From positions 10,044,001 through 10,108,000 of the forward strand of contig CM060202.1 in the NCBI GenBank assembly GCA_030562195.1: DNA of 64,000 bases, in the 5' to 3' direction. The notes under the pieces were generated by a model that was not told where the DNA came from, did not search any database, and worked only from the letters and a program-made list of their open reading frames with translations. The position numbers and the translations under genes are program-made. Below, piece by piece: positions 62,301 to 64,000 of this stretch. The stretch comes from Nipponacmea schrenckii (Eukaryota > Mollusca > Gastropoda > Lottiidae). How positions within the stretch are numbered: position 1 is the stretch's first letter; every line of letters begins with the position of its first letter.

Positions 62301-62513
62301 TTTTTGTATCGTTTGGGGTGACTGATCCTCATCTAGATGTTCTAAAGATTATTTTGGGATTATGGGTGGGTGCGTTATTACTTATCATGCTGTTGAAGTT
62401 AGAAACAATGCATGTCGAAAAAACAAAAAAAATCAGTTAAAAGGTTGCCTAGTCAACGGCGAGATAATTTGCTTGAGTAATCACAAAGCAAACTGATATA
62501 AAGATATTCTTAC
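59305..62513 (-). other. Gene B intron 1 (phase 0)
   Basis: A 3209-base intron with donor GTAAGA read from 62513 and acceptor TATATTTCAG. It contains a short pyrimidine-rich run (60030-60049, CCCCCCTCCCCTCCCTCC) and, on the opposite strand, a 70-codon frame with hydrophobic segments at 62228-62440. Nothing else is supported. Confidence 0.8.
62228..62440 (+). other. Doubtful 70-codon membrane-like frame antisense in gene B intron 1
   Basis: This plus-strand frame runs from an alternative start to TAA at 62438-62440. It has a hydrophobic N-terminal stretch (FSVILFYTFCLFFVDIFVSF) and a second one (IILGLWVGALLLIMLL), then a charged end (KLETMHVEKTKKIS). A TTTGTTTGTTTTTTGTAG tract just before position 62299 looks like a 3' splice site, so it may be the last exon of an antisense gene. 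I do not recognise the family. AT- and T-rich introns often give such hydrophobic frames by chance, so this is a low-confidence entry. Confidence 0.15.
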
Positions 62514-64000
62514 CTTCAATAGACTCTGTTCCATAGGTGGGTAGGGCAAAGACTGTGTGCTGCCATCAGATGAAACGCTATTCTCTCTTAAAGTATAAAC
62601 TCTTTCAGGTTTTAGTTGTTTTTCAGAATCATAATCATGCCCCTCTGATGTAGAATAAGTACTCTCTGAAGCTGGACTATCATAGCGAACAATGGTGTTT
62701 TTGGCTGCAGCTTTCTTTTTTCGTTTTTTATCAATTCTGCACACAATCAGAATGACTATGATAATGGCCAGAGCTACAACCAATGTTACAATAACAATAG
62801 TTAAAACAATAGCAGTATTATCCTTGTCACCTTTTACTTCTTGAGGTGGTTTACTCTGATAAGTAGCCAGACTTCCGTTTCCAACAGTAACCACCATGTT
62901 TAGTTCAGAGTAAGTAATTTTAGGCTCCTCACCATTGTCTTGAACAGCAATCATCAAACGATACTCCATGGAATCTTCTAGACTTAATGTCCGTGAAATA
63001 ACAATTTCTCCTGAACGAGGATTCAAAAAGAAAACCCTGTTCTTGTTACCTTGTTGAATCTTGTAAGTCAGTTCTGCATTGTCGTCAATGTCAAGGTCAT
63101 GAGCTTCAATAACGGCAGCTACTGTTCCAGCAGGTTTTGTATATGGAACATAGACTGTGTTATTATTTGCATTGGGATAGTTTATAATTGGGTTATTGTC
63201 ATTTTCATCCAAAATATAAATAGTAACTTCAGTATCATCTTTAAAGTTACGGTTGCCAGCATCTTCAACATGTATTGACATTTCAAACTTACTTTCTTTC
63301 TCACGATTGAAAACTTTGGCAGTTCGGATCAATCCAGTAGCAGAATCAATAGAAAAATAATCCTCAACTCTTGGATTTCCAGTTAAGGTAAACAATAATT
63401 TGGAATTAGCGTCACTGTCTAAGTCAGTAACATTTAACATGCTAATACTTGTTCCAATTGGTTTATTTTCCAAAACGGAATAACTGAAATGAGGCTGACT
63501 GAACTTTGGAGCGTTGTCATTCTCATCTCCAATTAGCACTAGAACATTGACAGTTGAAGTTAAAGGAGGGTTGCCAAAATCTTTCGCTCGAACTTTGAAT
63601 GTAGCACTTTTAGTCATTTCCCGATCAAATATTTTATTAGCCTTGACCAATCCAGTGTTAGATTCCAATGAAAACAACATGTCTGGATCATCCAGTTTTT
63701 CATACGACACTTTAGCATTTAATCCACTGTCTTTGTCTGAAGCAGAAATTTTGAAGACTGTGTCACCAACATGGTTATTTTCCATGAAGGTCAAGATATA
63801 TTCAGGATTCTGGAAGACTGGCCGATTGTCATTGACATCACTGACGGTCAGGGTAAAACTAGAGGAACCATACTTGACTGGGACACCTTCATCATGGCAT
63901 GTAACATTAATCAAGTGTTTTTCTGATTTTTCGAAATCTAACGAATCTTTCAAAACTATTCTATAGTTATAAGAACTATCAGAAAATTTATTGAGTAAGA
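62514..64000 (-). CDS. Gene B exon 1 (5' incomplete): protocadherin repeats EC4-EC7, membrane helix, proximal tail
   Basis: The minus-strand frame stays open to the right edge, so the signal peptide and EC1-EC3 lie outside. The 495 visible residues begin LLNKFSDSSYNYRIV, late in EC4, and contain EC5, EC6 and EC7 with calcium motifs DVNDN, DENDN and DENDN. A membrane helix (AIVLTIVIVTLVVALAIIIV and following) is succeeded by RIDKKRKKK and a serine-rich tail ending YPPMEQSLLK. Donor GTAAGA at 62513 is phase 0, at the residue matching gene A (EQKMLE versus EQSLLK). Aligned to gene A the visible ectodomain is clearly paralogous, especially EC6-EC7 (NTVYVPYTKPAGTV versus KTVYFPYDSPAGTV). Read-through would add only ten residues. 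A TTG near 63953 is not a start. It is a single-pass adhesion protein at the cell surface. Confidence 0.97.

Noticed and set aside
63514..63966. 150-codon plus-strand open frame
   Set aside because: It is the antisense shadow of gene B exon 1; the minus-strand frame has clear cadherin motifs and this one has none.

Overview
The window is AT-rich, intron-rich animal DNA. It holds two protocadherin genes facing each other tail to tail, set in long noncoding sequence. Nothing looks bacterial, viral or organellar. Each ectodomain with its membrane segment is encoded by one very large exon, followed by small cytoplasmic exons. This layout, the expansion of such genes in molluscs (known for octopus and limpet), and a tRNA-derived SINE together suggest a mollusc or a related lophotrochozoan. 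The phylum is an inference, not something read directly.

Layout. Positions 1-28352 are noncoding upstream sequence with several small repeats: a hairpin element at 633-770, a 146-bp tandem duplication at 8504-8800, a MITE-like element at 15473-15632 and a 7 x 25-bp minisatellite at 22079-22253. Gene A (+ strand) runs from 28353 to beyond 44050. Its coding exons are 28523-31282, 36927-37085, 39140-39263 and 43533-44050, giving a predicted protein of 1186 residues with a signal peptide, seven cadherin repeats, one membrane helix and a tail of about 365 residues. Intron 3 carries a tRNA-derived SINE with an 11-bp target-site duplication. Positions 44051-53521 are the shared 3' intergenic region. 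Gene B (- strand) enters from the right edge. Its coding exons are 64000-62514 (5' incomplete), 59304-59188, 58028-57908 and 53931-53522, giving 710 visible residues from late EC4 to the C terminus.

The two genes are clear paralogs. Their three cytoplasmic introns have the same phases (0, 0, 1) at matching places, and their tails share the same short motifs in the same order: PYR..WLQ(E/D)Q, SERDSGRG.SEED, an RVxF-like protein phosphatase 1 docking site, and a C-terminal ELC..ID.LFF helix. Both products should be calcium-dependent cell-surface adhesion or recognition proteins with a shared intracellular signalling output. The exons were joined by eye from splice sites, phase and paralog agreement; no transcript data were available.
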